This document shows positions 16,311 to 24,455 of a stretch of DNA of 41,519 nucleotides, one piece after another (positions within the stretch are counted from its first letter, which is position 1; each line of letters starts with the position of its first letter). Made by a program: the position numbers and the translations under genes. The notes below the pieces were generated by a model. That model saw nothing but the letters and a program-made list of their open reading frames with translations. It ran no database searches and was not told where the DNA came from. The stretch is from the NCBI GenBank assembly GCA_030836825.1, contig JAUPLR010000067.1, forward strand, positions 1 through 41,519, read 5' to 3'. Origin of the DNA: Campylobacterota bacterium. Lineage in GTDB: Bacteria; Campylobacterota; Campylobacteria; Campylobacterales; Sulfurimonadaceae.

Positions 16311-17387
16311 TCAGAGATACGCTCTAATGTCTTCTATTAATCTATCAAATTTGACCTTATACTGGTCGAAAAGGCTAAAGTAGCTTTGCTCATGTGTATC
16401 ACCCAGAGCCAGTTTCATATTGGAAGCAACTTCACCAAGTGAGCTTGCTCCGATGTTTGCAGCTACACCGATAATGTCAAGAAGATGTGCATCAGCATCT
16501 TGAATATTAGAAGCGCGTAAAAGCTCTCCTAATCTATCCGGTGAATTTCCGTAGTCAGCCATAAACTCTGCTAAGATTTCACGGTAAAAATTCTCATCTC
16601 CGCCACACGTTTCAAGTCCTTTAGCGGTATCAAAACTTTTATTCTCAACAGCTTCTATGCCCTTATCTTTATGCATTTTTTCACCTGTATAAGCATAAAT
16701 TATTTTATATAAGGATTCCATTCTCAAAGGCTTTGCCAGCTGTTCAGACATACCGGCATCTTTCATTTTTTGGATGTCATCAGTTGCAATGTCTCCGCTC
16801 AGTGCTACTACTACAATATGGTCATATTTAGGATTTTCTCGAATCGTACGTGTCGCTTCAAATCCATCGATTCTTGGCATGTGTGCATCCATCAAAATCA
16901 TTAAAAAGTTTGCGTCGTTTTCCAATATGTCCAGCGCTTCTTGACCATCATTGGCCATGACCACTTCTATGCCACTATCGGCCAAAAGACCTAAAATAAC
17001 CTTTTGATTGATGTGATTATCTTCCGCAACCAATATTCGCTCACCGGCGAATTCAGCAAAATTTTGTTTTGTAATTTTTATATACTCAGGAACCGATCGC
17101 TTTTGGATAATATGGTCACTTTTTCGTCTATCCGTTAACTCTTTGAGTTGATCTTCGCGCACCGGTGCTATGACTCCAAAATCTCCTTCTTCTATTCCAT
17201 ATAAAGGAACTTCGGAAAGTGGCTCTATTTGTGGCTCTTGGATAACTACTTCGGGTATATCATTGTTTTGCGATTGATTACTATGAGGTTTTGGAGTTGA
17301 GCTTCTTTTTAAAATAAAGTACAAAACCAAGATGACTGCCGCTATGGCTACGATGACTATCATTGCTTGTTCAAATTCATTAAACAT
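16311..17387 (-). CDS. Membrane-anchored response regulator with REC and HPt-like domains
   Basis: This is a 358-residue protein. A single membrane helix (about 8-26) is followed by a Pro/Glu-rich linker and a receiver domain (about 116-235). The receiver keeps the acidic pair EDN (122-124), the phosphorylatable Asp167 in LMDAHMP, and the Lys in LAKPL. A C-terminal helical domain (about 255-355) looks like HPt (GVAANIGASSL). However, its only candidate histidine (about 301 in DAHLLDIIG) is two residues upstream of the consensus position, so phosphotransfer there is doubtful. No sensor kinase is adjacent. The start at 17387 gives the membrane helix its normal N-terminus; an in-frame upstream ATG at 17417 exists. 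Confidence 0.82.
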   Translation of the reverse strand: MFNEFEQAMIVIVAIAAVILVLYFILKRSSTPKPHSNQSQNNDIPEVVIQEPQIEPLSEVPLYGIEEGDFGVIAPVREDQLKELTDRRKSDHIIQKRSVPEYIKITKQNFAEFAGERILVAEDNHINQKVILGLLADSGIEVVMANDGQEALDILENDANFLMILMDAHMPRIDGFEATRTIRENPKYDHIVVVALSGDIATDDIQKMKDAGMSEQLAKPLRMESLYKIIYAYTGEKMHKDKGIEAVENKSFDTAKGLETCGGDENFYREILAEFMADYGNSPDRLGELLRASNIQDADAHLLDIIGVAANIGASSLGEVASNMKLALGDTHEQSYFSLFDQYKVKFDRLIEDIRAYL

Positions 17388-17445
17388 TTGATACTCTTTT
17401 TTCTTTAAATCATACACTAATAATACAAGTTTTTACAAGAAATAC

Positions 17446-17841
17446 TTATAAATACCAATTTTCGATTTTTAACCCTTTTACTTTTCCGAACTCCCTTTGG
17501 TTTCGGGTAACTAAAGTATAATGATGTGCCAATGCACACCCTGCAATCAATGTGTCAATCGGTCCGATTGGTTCGCCGAGTGCTTCTAATGAGGCTCTAA
17601 TTTTTGCCGAAACACGTGCTTCTTCATTCCCAAACGGTATCACAATCACATTCTCTAATAACATTTTGAGCTGTTGTTCACGTTTTTTCGGTGAGGAAGA
17701 TTTGGCGATTCCCACTTCGAGTTCATAAACAACCAGAGAAGGGATAGCGATTTGAGAGGGGGAGTGCTCGAACATCTTGGCCGCAACATTTCCCTCCCCT
17801 TTAAAAAAATAGATGAGGGTATTGGTATCGAGTAGATACAT
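17446..17841 (-). CDS. vapC: VapC-type PIN-domain ribonuclease toxin
   Basis: This is a 131-residue PIN-domain protein. The acidic metal-binding residues are in place: Asp in LLDTNTLIY (position 5), Glu in VYELEVG (about 41), Asp in GPIDTLIAG (about 97), and the closing NQREF motif. VapC toxins cleave specific RNAs, often initiator tRNA or rRNA. The start codon follows the antitoxin stop directly (TAAATG), so the two are coupled. Residues and length match the family well. Confidence 0.92.
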   Translation of the reverse strand: MYLLDTNTLIYFFKGEGNVAAKMFEHSPSQIAIPSLVVYELEVGIAKSSSPKKREQQLKMLLENVIVIPFGNEEARVSAKIRASLEALGEPIGPIDTLIAGCALAHHYTLVTRNQREFGKVKGLKIENWYL

Positions 17842-18072
17842 TTAAAACGATTCCCGCGCACAATCATGCGCCTCAGGGTGTCGAAGAGTATCAGTATCAG
17901 GAAAATCATCCCATGCACCTGCAAGCTGATGGATAGCGGGAGACCACTCTTCGTGCAACTCTTTACGGATCAATCCTGAAACGAACTGGCTCAAAGATAT
18001 TCCCATCGCGGCAACGTTTTGTTTGACTTTGGATTCAAGTTCATTATCGAGATAAATGGTCATTTGTGCCAT
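17842..18072 (-). CDS. vapB: VapB-like ribbon-helix-helix antitoxin
   Basis: This is a 76-residue protein. The N-terminal AQMTIYLDNELESKVKQ strand and two following helices (ISLSQFVSGLIRKEL) match a ribbon-helix-helix DNA-binding domain. The acidic C-terminus (AGAWDDFPD and beyond) likely binds the toxin. The ATG at 18072 has a strong GGAGG five bases upstream and is preferred over an upstream ATG at 18090. It directly precedes vapC with no gap. Paired 8-bp direct repeats upstream could be its operator. Confidence 0.87.
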   Translation of the reverse strand: MAQMTIYLDNELESKVKQNVAAMGISLSQFVSGLIRKELHEEWSPAIHQLAGAWDDFPDTDTLRHPEAHDCARESF

Positions 18073-18089
18073 GTTACACCTCCAATACA

Positions 18090-18109
18090 TATAAGTGCAA
18101 GTATAAGTG
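18090..18109 (-). promoter_or_regulatory. Promoter/operator region of vapBC with paired direct repeats
   Basis: CACTTATA occurs twice on the minus strand (18102-18109 and 18090-18097), separated by four bases, a 12-base period near one helical turn. The repeats supply candidate -10 hexamers (TATACT or TATATG). Repeats in this position are typical of ribbon-helix-helix antitoxin operators, so autoregulation is plausible. Confidence 0.45.
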
Positions 18110-18132
18110 TGGTGAGCTTAGGGGGAAATTAA

Positions 18133-18561
18133 CTACGATGCCAAAGGCTGAATCATCGCAATATCTTTGGCTTCGGCTTGCATCGAGCGATACAAATCCC
18201 AACGAATTTGCAAATTCAACCAAAAATCTGCCGACATGCTAAAATATTTTGCCAAGCGCAATGCTGTTGCCGGGGTAATCCCCCGCTTTTGATTAATAAT
18301 TTCATTGACACTAAAATTTAATTTTTCTTTCTCTACTGTTATAATCTTTTGAAAAATAAATGAAGGTAACAGTTTTCTATTTTTTTCTAAATCTCTAATA
18401 AATATGATACTAAAGTTTAATTTTTCTCCTTCTTCTTCATAGTGAAACAATAAGGGTATTAATTCATAAAATTGATTTTTTAAATTATCATCTATAAGTT
18501 GTGTACTATTTAACTGATCAAAAAAAGTACTAAACGTTTCAAATATTATTACTTGTGGCAC
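18133..18561 (-). CDS. Chimeric HigA-like antitoxin gene with unrelated N-terminus
   Basis: This is a 142-residue reading frame. Its last 60 or so residues (INQKRGITPATALRLAKYF, then ADFWLNLQIRWDL) are the C-terminal part of a HigA/VapI-type helix-turn-helix antitoxin. The usual N-terminal HigA helices (PGE-I-L-EEF-type start) are missing. In their place are about 85 residues I do not recognise, strongly AT-rich, with hydrophobic-charged alternation (FSIIFIRDLEKNRK). EKLNFS occurs twice, 33 residues apart, encoded by a 19-bp direct repeat. It starts at GTG with GGAG upstream. No HigB toxin is next to it. I read it as a recombination product or decayed antitoxin; whether it is translated and functional is open. 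Confidence 0.6.
   Translation of the reverse strand: MPQVIIFETFSTFFDQLNSTQLIDDNLKNQFYELIPLLFHYEEEGEKLNFSIIFIRDLEKNRKLLPSFIFQKIITVEKEKLNFSVNEIINQKRGITPATALRLAKYFSMSADFWLNLQIRWDLYRSMQAEAKDIAMIQPLAS
18310..18328. repeat. 19-bp direct repeat, copy 1
   Basis: It matches 18409-18427 with one mismatch in 19 bases (period 99 bases). It lies at the junction where the recognisable HigA sequence begins. Confidence 0.6.
18409..18427. repeat. 19-bp direct repeat, copy 2
   Basis: This is the second copy of the repeat at 18310-18328, inside the unrecognised N-terminal part of the chimeric gene. It could mark a small duplication or a recombination site. Confidence 0.6.
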
Positions 18562-18663
18562 CTAAATAGCTCCATATAAATTATTTAAAATAATGAATAA
18601 AGATAATAGTAGTTTGTGGCCTTGATAATGCTAAAAAGGAGCTTGATAATATATTGAAGTTGA

Positions 18664-18683
18664 ATTCCCGCTCTCGCGGGAAT
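18664..18683. repeat. Dispersed palindromic repeat unit (ATTCCCGC type)
   Basis: A perfect 8-bp stem with a 4-base loop contains ATTCCCGC and GCGGGAAT, followed by GAC. Units of this form (CATTCCCGCGA...CGGGAAT) are widespread dispersed palindromes in proteobacterial genomes. Here it sits just beyond the dnaK terminator. Confidence 0.6.
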
Positions 18684-18690
18684 GACGGAG

Positions 18691-18725
18691 AAAATAGCCC
18701 TTCGACACACTCAGGGCGAACGGGG
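18691..18725 (-). terminator. dnaK terminator formed by a second dispersed palindrome
   Basis: On the minus strand, directly after the dnaK stop, GCCCT (18713-18717) pairs with AGGGC (18697-18701) across an 11-base loop and is followed by TATTTT. The longer unit (CGTTCGCCCTGAG... TCGAAGGG) resembles another dispersed repeat commonly found in proteobacteria, which here appears to serve as terminator. Confidence 0.6.
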
Positions 18726-18728
18726 AAT

Positions 18729-20606
18729 TTATTCGATTTCAGCGTCGATGACATCGTCATCTTTTTTCGCAGATGATGCAGCTGCTTCGCCGCCTTCATT
18801 TTGCTTGTACATTTGTTCTGCCATTTTATGGCTCACATCGGCCAGTTTTTTCGTTGCTGTTTCAATTTGATCTTTGGTAGCATCTGCATCTTTTAGGATC
18901 GCTTTGAGTTCAGCTAGTGCCTCTTCGATTGCTGCTTTTTCACTTGCGTCAATTTTATCCGCCATCTCTTCGAGAGATTTTTCGGTTTGGCTTGCAAGTG
19001 CGTCCGCTTGGTTGCGGAGATCTACGATCTCTTTGCGCGCTGCGTCTTCTGCTTTGTGGCTTTCTGCGTCTTGGACCATTTTATTGATCTCCTCTTCGCT
19101 CAACCCTGAACTTCCAGAGATGGTGATGGACTGAGATTTACCGGTCCCTTTATCCGTAGAGCTTACGGTCAAAATACCGTTGGCATCGATGTCAAACGTT
19201 ACTTCGATTTGAGGCACACCGCGTTTTGCAGCAGGGATACCGGTAAGTTCAAAAAGCCCTAGAGATTTGTTATCACGGGCGAACTCACGCTCACCTTGAC
19301 CAACAGAGATGGAAACCGCTGGCTGGTTGTCTTCTGCTGTTGAGAATACCTGTGATTTCTTAACCGGAATCGTCGTCCCTTTTTCGATGATCTTGGTCAT
19401 GACACCGCCAAGCGTTTCAATTCCAAGACTCAATGGTGTAACGTCGAGAAGAAGAACGTCTTTAACATCTCCACGTAAAACCCCACCTTGGATCGCAGCA
19501 CCCGCAGCTACAACCTCATCCGGATTTACACCCTTGTTGAGTGTCTTACCGCCGAACTCATCGGATACCATTTTTTGTGCGATCGGAAGACGTGTTGAAC
19601 CCCCAACCATAATCACTTCGTTAATCTCATTGTTGCTCATTCCTGCATCTTTCATCGCAGTTTTGATATGAGAAATCGTCTCTTTGACCAAGGTATCGAT
19701 CATTCCCTCGAACTTAGCACGTGTCAATTTAACGACCAAGTGTTTTGGACCCGTTGCATCCGCTGTGATAAACGGAAGATTGATCTCTGTCTCTTCAGCA
19801 GATGAAAGCTCTTTTTTAGCGTTCTCTGCCGCATCTTTAAGACGCTGTAGTGCCATTTTGTCCGCTTTGAGATCGATACCATGATCCGATTTAAACTCTG
19901 ATGCCAAGAAGTCAACGATCTTGTTGTCAAAGTCGTCTCCACCCAAGAAGGCGTTACCGTCGGTTGAAAGAACTTCAAATGTTCCCTCAGAAATCTCAAG
20001 AACCGTTACGTCAAACGTTCCGCCCCCTAGATCGTAAACGAGAACTTTTTCATCCCCTTTTGAATCCAATCCGTATGCCAAAGCAGAAGCCGTTGGCTCG
20101 TTGATGATACGTAAAACGTTCAATCCTGCGATCGTTCCTGCTTCTTTGGTCGCTTTACGCTGTGCATCATTAAAATACGCAGGTACGGTAATAACCGCAT
20201 CGGTTACGGATTGCCCAAGATAGCTTTCCGCATCCGCTTTGAGTTTTGAAAGGATTTTTGCAGAAATCTCTTGCGGCGTGTAAATTTTACCCGCAACGTC
20301 AACCGCAGCCATACCGTTTTTATCCACGATTTTGTACGTGACTTTATCGTGTGCCTCTTTTGCTTTTTCCTCATTCATCATGAGACCCATGATACGCTTG
20401 ACCGAGTAAATCGTTTTATCCGGATTGGTAATCGCCTGACGTTTAGCCGGATCACCTACAAGAATTTCACCCTTATCGGTAAAGGCCACTACCGATGGAG
20501 TGGTATTTTTACCCTCTTTGTTGGGGATGATTTTTGCTTCGCCGCCCTCGTAGACAGCGACACATGAGTTTGTTGTTCCTAAATCGATTCCAATTACTTT
20601 TGACAT
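18729..20606 (-). CDS. dnaK: Chaperone protein DnaK (Hsp70)
   Basis: This is the 625-residue main cytosolic Hsp70, which folds and refolds proteins with GrpE and DnaJ. The ATPase domain begins [17 protein letters not shown] and contains [15 protein letters not shown] and the [10 protein letters not shown] motif. The interdomain linker [16 protein letters not shown] is present. The substrate-binding domain ends in an alpha-helical lid and a Glu/Asp-rich tail ([10 protein letters not shown]). Length is normal. It follows grpE by 24 bases and shares its promoter. Confidence 0.98.
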   Translation of the reverse strand: MSKVIGIDLGTTNSCVAVYEGGEAKIIPNKEGKNTTPSVVAFTDKGEILVGDPAKRQAITNPDKTIYSVKRIMGLMMNEEKAKEAHDKVTYKIVDKNGMAAVDVAGKIYTPQEISAKILSKLKADAESYLGQSVTDAVITVPAYFNDAQRKATKEAGTIAGLNVLRIINEPTASALAYGLDSKGDEKVLVYDLGGGTFDVTVLEISEGTFEVLSTDGNAFLGGDDFDNKIVDFLASEFKSDHGIDLKADKMALQRLKDAAENAKKELSSAEETEINLPFITADATGPKHLVVKLTRAKFEGMIDTLVKETISHIKTAMKDAGMSNNEINEVIMVGGSTRLPIAQKMVSDEFGGKTLNKGVNPDEVVAAGAAIQGGVLRGDVKDVLLLDVTPLSLGIETLGGVMTKIIEKGTTIPVKKSQVFSTAEDNQPAVSISVGQGEREFARDNKSLGLFELTGIPAAKRGVPQIEVTFDIDANGILTVSSTDKGTGKSQSITISGSSGLSEEEINKMVQDAESHKAEDAARKEIVDLRNQADALASQTEKSLEEMADKIDASEKAAIEEALAELKAILKDADATKDQIETATKKLADVSHKMAEQMYKQNEGGEAAASSAKKDDDVIDAEIE

Positions 20607-20630
20607 GTTATTTCCTTAATATTTATTTTT

Positions 20631-21164
20631 TTAGTTTGCTATTACGACCATTGCATCACGCAAGGTTCGTTCTTTATATTTATACCCTTTTTGAAAGGTA
20701 TTAACGATCTCTCCGCTCTCATGAGCGTCGCTATCAACTTTTTGCACCGCGTTGTGAATCTCCGGATCAAACGGATGACTCTCATCGACAGGCGTAACCC
20801 CATGTTTTTCGAGAACACTGAGCATCTGCTTGAGCGTCAGCTCAACACCCTCTTGCAACTTTTCAAGCAAAACCGCTGGCTCTGCTTCGATAGCCGTTGC
20901 CGCGATCGCCATTGACAATGAATCCACTACTGGAATCAAATCTTTGGCGAATTTTTCGTTTGAATACTCAAGCGCTTGATATTTCTCACGCTCTAACCGT
21001 TTTTTGATATTGTCAAAATCAGCATGTACGCGAGCGTACGTATCTTTCAGAGAGGCTAATTCTTCTTTTACTTGTGTTAATTCGTCTTTTTCTTCTTGCA
21101 CATCATTGTCTTCAAGAACAACCTGCTCCTGAGCTTCTGACGCTTCATTAATTTCATTTGACAT
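20631..21164 (-). CDS. grpE: Nucleotide exchange factor GrpE
   Basis: This is a 177-residue co-chaperone that releases ADP from DnaK. It has an acidic N-terminus, a long coiled-coil helix (about 25-90, including YARVHADFDNIKKRLEREK), and a C-terminal beta domain with ESHPFDPEIHNAVQKV and VVNTF/KGYKYKERTLRDAMV-type segments. Length is typical. It is the first gene of a grpE-dnaK operon; hrcA, which heads this operon in many relatives, is absent here. Confidence 0.96.
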   Translation of the reverse strand: MSNEINEASEAQEQVVLEDNDVQEEKDELTQVKEELASLKDTYARVHADFDNIKKRLEREKYQALEYSNEKFAKDLIPVVDSLSMAIAATAIEAEPAVLLEKLQEGVELTLKQMLSVLEKHGVTPVDESHPFDPEIHNAVQKVDSDAHESGEIVNTFQKGYKYKERTLRDAMVVIAN

Positions 21165-21198
21165 AATTTAGAGATCCTTATTGTTGAAATCTGACGGT

Positions 21199-21228
21199 AT
21201 TGTACTGCATTGAGCCCTATGATGTCAA
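21199..21228 (-). promoter_or_regulatory. Sigma70-type promoter of grpE-dnaK
   Basis: On the minus strand TTGACA (21223-21228) and TACAAT (21199-21204) are separated by 18 bases. Transcription would start near 21192, leaving a leader of about 28 nt with AAGGA. It is one of the few promoters in the window with a consensus -35. Confidence 0.7.
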
Positions 21229-21229
21229 G
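21210..21229 (-). promoter_or_regulatory. HAIR-like operator (candidate HspR site)
   Basis: On the minus strand CTTGA and CTCAA are separated by exactly 10 bases, the spacing in the HspR-binding HAIR element (CTTGAGT-N7-ACTCAAG). Each half matches five of its seven bases. It overlaps the -35 and spacer of the grpE promoter, where a repressor would block polymerase. In Helicobacter and Campylobacter, HspR represses dnaK operons through such sites. No CIRCE element is seen. Confidence 0.55.
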
Positions 21230-21301
21230 AGTAATATGAAATATTTTATATAGAATAGTTTAGTCATGCGCTATCAAGTCTGCTTTTCTCTTTCAAACTG
21301 C

Positions 21302-21307
21302 TATAAT
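21302..21307 (+). promoter_or_regulatory. -10 box of the DASS transporter gene
   Basis: A perfect TATAAT lies 21 bases before the chosen start codon, giving a very short leader that still holds AGGG. Confidence 0.5.
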
Positions 21308-21328
21308 AAGGGTAAAAAAAGGGTTCTG

Positions 21329-22738
21329 ATGACAAAAAACACCTTCCGAATTTTTACCATTATGGCCCTAGCCCTTTTTGCTTATACGTTATGGATTATG
21401 CCGCCTCCTCTTGATATTGACCCTAAAGCGTGGAGGCTCTTTGCCATTTTTAGCGCCACCATACTCTCGATTTTATTCAATCTTCTTCCCATTATCGCGG
21501 CCTCTATCATTGCCTTGGCAGTGAGCGTTTTGAGCGACGTTATTGAACCTGCAAAAGCCTATGCCGGATTTTCGGAAAGTTTTATTCTTCTTATCGTAGC
21601 TGCCTTTTTAGTCTCTCATGCGGTTCATAAATCGGGGCTTGGCAAACGGCTGTCGCTTCACATGATAAAACGTTTCGGAAAATCAACCCTTGGACTTGGG
21701 TACAGCGTTATGCTTACCGATTTGCTGATTGCTCCTGCGTTTCCAAGCAATACTGCGCGTTCAGGTGCCTTATACCCACTGGTCTACGGTCTCGCTCATG
21801 ACTGCGGCTCCAAAGTAGGTGATGGCACACGCAAGAAAGTCGGGAGTTATTTAATGATGACCTCGATGGCAGGGCTCACCGTCTCCTCCGCTCTCTGGCT
21901 CACCGCAATGGCCGTCAATCCAGTAGGGGCAAAGATCGCTGAAACTATGGGGATTCACATTACCTTCTCCTCTTGGCTCATGGCTTCGATGGTTCCGTCG
22001 CTGATTGCTTTTATGGCAATACCTTGGGTTTTGTATCGTATTTATCCCCCAGAGGTAACCTTCACTCCCGATGCTCCTGCAAATGCACAGGCAATGCTTG
22101 ACATCATGGGTCCTATCAGTCGCAATGAGTGGATCACGGCCGCGGTATTTTTGGGGATGCTCATCCTTTGGTCGCTTTCAGGATTCTTTTCCATCGACAA
22201 AGCAGCCGTTGCTTTTGGCGGATTGGGAATTCTCATAGCAACACGTGTTTTTCGCGTAGAGGACTTTCATTCACAAGGCGAAGCACTAAGTACCCTCATC
22301 TGGTTTGCTATTCTTTTTGCTTTGAGCACGCAATTGGCTGAAATGGGTTTCATGAGTGCCGTAGCCAACCACTTTACCTCTTACCTCGCTGAGATGTCCT
22401 GGATGGCTGTTTACGCTCTGCTTGTTGTTCTTTATGTGACAATCCACTATTTTTTCGTTTCCCAAAGCGCGCATTTACTTGCTCTTTTCGGACTCTTTTT
22501 AAGCATCGGGCTGAGTGCGGGTGTACCGGGTGAACTTATGGCCATGATGCTGTTGTTTGCCTCCAACTTCAATGCGATCATCGCCCCGCAGGGCTCCTCT
22601 GCTAATGCAATCTATTTTAGCTCAGGATACGTAACCGCACGAGAAATCTATATTTATGGGGGAGCCATCACGCTTTTAAATCTTATTATCTATCTTGCCA
22701 TCGGAACACCATGGATACTGGCAGTCACCCGCTCATGA
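21329..22738 (+). CDS. DASS-family anion:sodium symporter (CitT/SLC13 type)
   Basis: This is a 469-residue inner-membrane protein with roughly a dozen hydrophobic segments. The two substrate-binding signatures of the divalent-anion:Na+ symporter family are visible: APAFPSNTARSG in the first half (SNT motif) and IAPQGSSANAIY in the second, where SSA stands in for SNT. Substrates in the family are dicarboxylates, citrate, phosphate or sulfate; this one cannot be assigned. The ATG at 21329 is chosen because AGGG lies upstream and the earlier open frame would include the promoter. It overlaps the next gene by 4 bp. Confidence 0.88.
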   Translation: MTKNTFRIFTIMALALFAYTLWIMPPPLDIDPKAWRLFAIFSATILSILFNLLPIIAASIIALAVSVLSDVIEPAKAYAGFSESFILLIVAAFLVSHAVHKSGLGKRLSLHMIKRFGKSTLGLGYSVMLTDLLIAPAFPSNTARSGALYPLVYGLAHDCGSKVGDGTRKKVGSYLMMTSMAGLTVSSALWLTAMAVNPVGAKIAETMGIHITFSSWLMASMVPSLIAFMAIPWVLYRIYPPEVTFTPDAPANAQAMLDIMGPISRNEWITAAVFLGMLILWSLSGFFSIDKAAVAFGGLGILIATRVFRVEDFHSQGEALSTLIWFAILFALSTQLAEMGFMSAVANHFTSYLAEMSWMAVYALLVVLYVTIHYFFVSQSAHLLALFGLFLSIGLSAGVPGELMAMMLLFASNFNAIIAPQGSSANAIYFSSGYVTAREIYIYGGAITLLNLIIYLAIGTPWILAVTRS

Positions 22739-23898
22739 AAACAACCTTTATTCAAATAGGTCAATATGGGCTCAAACTTTTACTCTCTACCCTTGCGCTT
22801 GTGATGACTTTGTATCTGCTGCTATTTTCTCCATGGGGAAACAGCTTGACAAAGTCTCTTATTGAAAAAAAACTAATTTCTGTTTTACAAACACCCGTAA
22901 CGATTGATAATTTCACGCTCACCCACAATGCATTAGCCCTTAATTTTCACGATTCCGTAAACAATACCGTTCAAGTAAATGGAAAATATTCACTTATTAC
23001 GCTCACACTTCACGCTTTTTATCAAGCCGATTTGTCTCATATTGGTGAACTCAATACGTTTGGGCTTCCTCTCAAAACTTCCGGATTCCTAAGTGGCGGA
23101 TATGGGCGTATGATGATGCAGGGTTCTGTAAATCTCTTCGATGGAAATTTACGCTATCGCGTCTGGCTCAACCGTTTCCACCCCTCTGACATACATTTCT
23201 CTATCCTGAATATTAAGTATCAAAATTTCATGCAATGGCTCGAGTATCCTCATCACAGCTCCACCGTACTTACGGGAGAAGTTGATCTGCATGGAATAAA
23301 CCGTCGTGATATCCAAGGCAATGTGACACTGCGTACCCGTACGCAAAACTTTTCTCCCTCAAAACTTATAGATGACAACTCTTCGTTTGACTTTTTCTCA
23401 CTATTTACCGACGAGGAGGGTAAAATTCAGCCCTTTCATCTCAATCTCACCCTAAACGCATCGGTGGATGAACTGGGTATTCTTGAACAATTTGCCATGC
23501 TCCCCCTACGTGGAAGCGCTAATCTCAACACCACGCTCCAAGGAGATCAAGAGCGTCTCGTCCTTGATGCACACAGCAATATTGCCAAAAGTGCAACACA
23601 TACGCGCGTGCATTGGAAGAAATTACGCCCTTCCTATCTCTATGCCGATGTGAAACACGCCGATGCCGATGCCCTTTTTCATCTCTTTTCTAAAAAGGCT
23701 CCTACACAAGGGAGTATCTCTCTCAGTGTTGAATCCCTATCCAATGCCATCCACTATCGGGGAAGTTTTACTTCCAAAATCACGCATCTCAACTTCGATA
23801 ACACCACAACGCATGAGAGTATGTTGCAGGATCTTCTAAAAGCCCCATCCCTTAGTCTGTCCACAAAAAGCATCACGCCTGTGTTTGCGCATCCGTAA
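22735..23898 (+). CDS. AsmA-like envelope protein of unknown function
   Basis: This is a 387-residue protein with one N-terminal membrane helix (about 13-32) and a long beta-rich remainder presumably facing the periplasm. Short strands with alternating polarity and phrases such as LSVLQ/TPVTIDNFTLTHNALAL recall the N-terminus of AsmA/DUF748/TamB-like proteins, which sit in the inner membrane and may handle lipid transport or envelope assembly. The resemblance is by eye only. It starts at ATGA, overlapping the transporter stop, and its end overlaps the convergent comF gene by 26 bp. Confidence 0.6.
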   Translation: MKTTFIQIGQYGLKLLLSTLALVMTLYLLLFSPWGNSLTKSLIEKKLISVLQTPVTIDNFTLTHNALALNFHDSVNNTVQVNGKYSLITLTLHAFYQADLSHIGELNTFGLPLKTSGFLSGGYGRMMMQGSVNLFDGNLRYRVWLNRFHPSDIHFSILNIKYQNFMQWLEYPHHSSTVLTGEVDLHGINRRDIQGNVTLRTRTQNFSPSKLIDDNSSFDFFSLFTDEEGKIQPFHLNLTLNASVDELGILEQFAMLPLRGSANLNTTLQGDQERLVLDAHSNIAKSATHTRVHWKKLRPSYLYADVKHADADALFHLFSKKAPTQGSISLSVESLSNAIHYRGSFTSKITHLNFDNTTTHESMLQDLLKAPSLSLSTKSITPVFAHP

Positions 23899-24454
23899 GG
23901 GTCAGACACAAAATCACTTTCTTACCCTGTGCATGAAGCATTTCAGCAGCTTCGGTGAGGGTGGTTCCCGTAGTGACAATATCGTCCACCAAAATGACTT
24001 CTTTCTCATCAAACGGTACATACTGAAACTCTCTTGGATTTGCGAGTCGTTCTTCCACACTTTTTCCCGCGTATTTATGCTGTTTAGCAGCACGGAGTTT
24101 TCCATACAACGGTGTGATAAGCGGTGATTTTAGTGCGCGATTGAGAATCGCTGTATGTGCATAGCCGCTTTTCACATGATCGTCTATGCTGATGGAGGCC
24201 ACCTTTTTTTCATAATTCCACTCTTTGGCAAAGTGTTGCATCGAGCGGCGTGCCATAATGGTATAGAGATAATATCCCAGATCCGTATGTTTGGTGAGGA
24301 GCAAGGGTTCGATGTCGCTGTAGGAGAAAAAAGAGTAGACGGGAATGGAACCTAAGATTTTACGTTTATAGAGACTAGGAGTGAGAAATTCATCTCGACA
24401 CGTGTCACAGATGTGAGAGAAGATGCTCCATCTCTCACACATCATACAGCGCAC
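23873..24454 (-). CDS. comF: ComF-family phosphoribosyltransferase-like protein
   Basis: This is a 193-residue protein. The N-terminus has a four-Cys zinc site (Cys3, Cys6, Cys16, Cys19). The C-terminal half is a type I phosphoribosyltransferase fold with the PRPP loop ILVDDIVTTGTTL (about 153-165). ComF proteins are linked to DNA uptake and transformation, though their enzymatic activity is unproven. It lies one base after the lepA stop, so the two are probably co-transcribed. Confidence 0.87.
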   Translation of the reverse strand: MRCMMCERWSIFSHICDTCRDEFLTPSLYKRKILGSIPVYSFFSYSDIEPLLLTKHTDLGYYLYTIMARRSMQHFAKEWNYEKKVASISIDDHVKSGYAHTAILNRALKSPLITPLYGKLRAAKQHKYAGKSVEERLANPREFQYVPFDEKEVILVDDIVTTGTTLTEAAEMLHAQGKKVILCLTLTDAQTQA

Positions 24455-24455
24455 G

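Noticed and set aside
18562-18728. A HigB toxin gene expected next to the HigA-like gene
   Set aside because: The 167 bases hold only AT-rich sequence and palindromic repeats; no frame resembles HigB/RelE.
21165-21328. CIRCE element or hrcA remnant upstream of grpE
   Set aside because: No TTAGCACTC/GAGTGCTAA arms and no hrcA-like reading frame are visible; a HAIR-like site is present instead.
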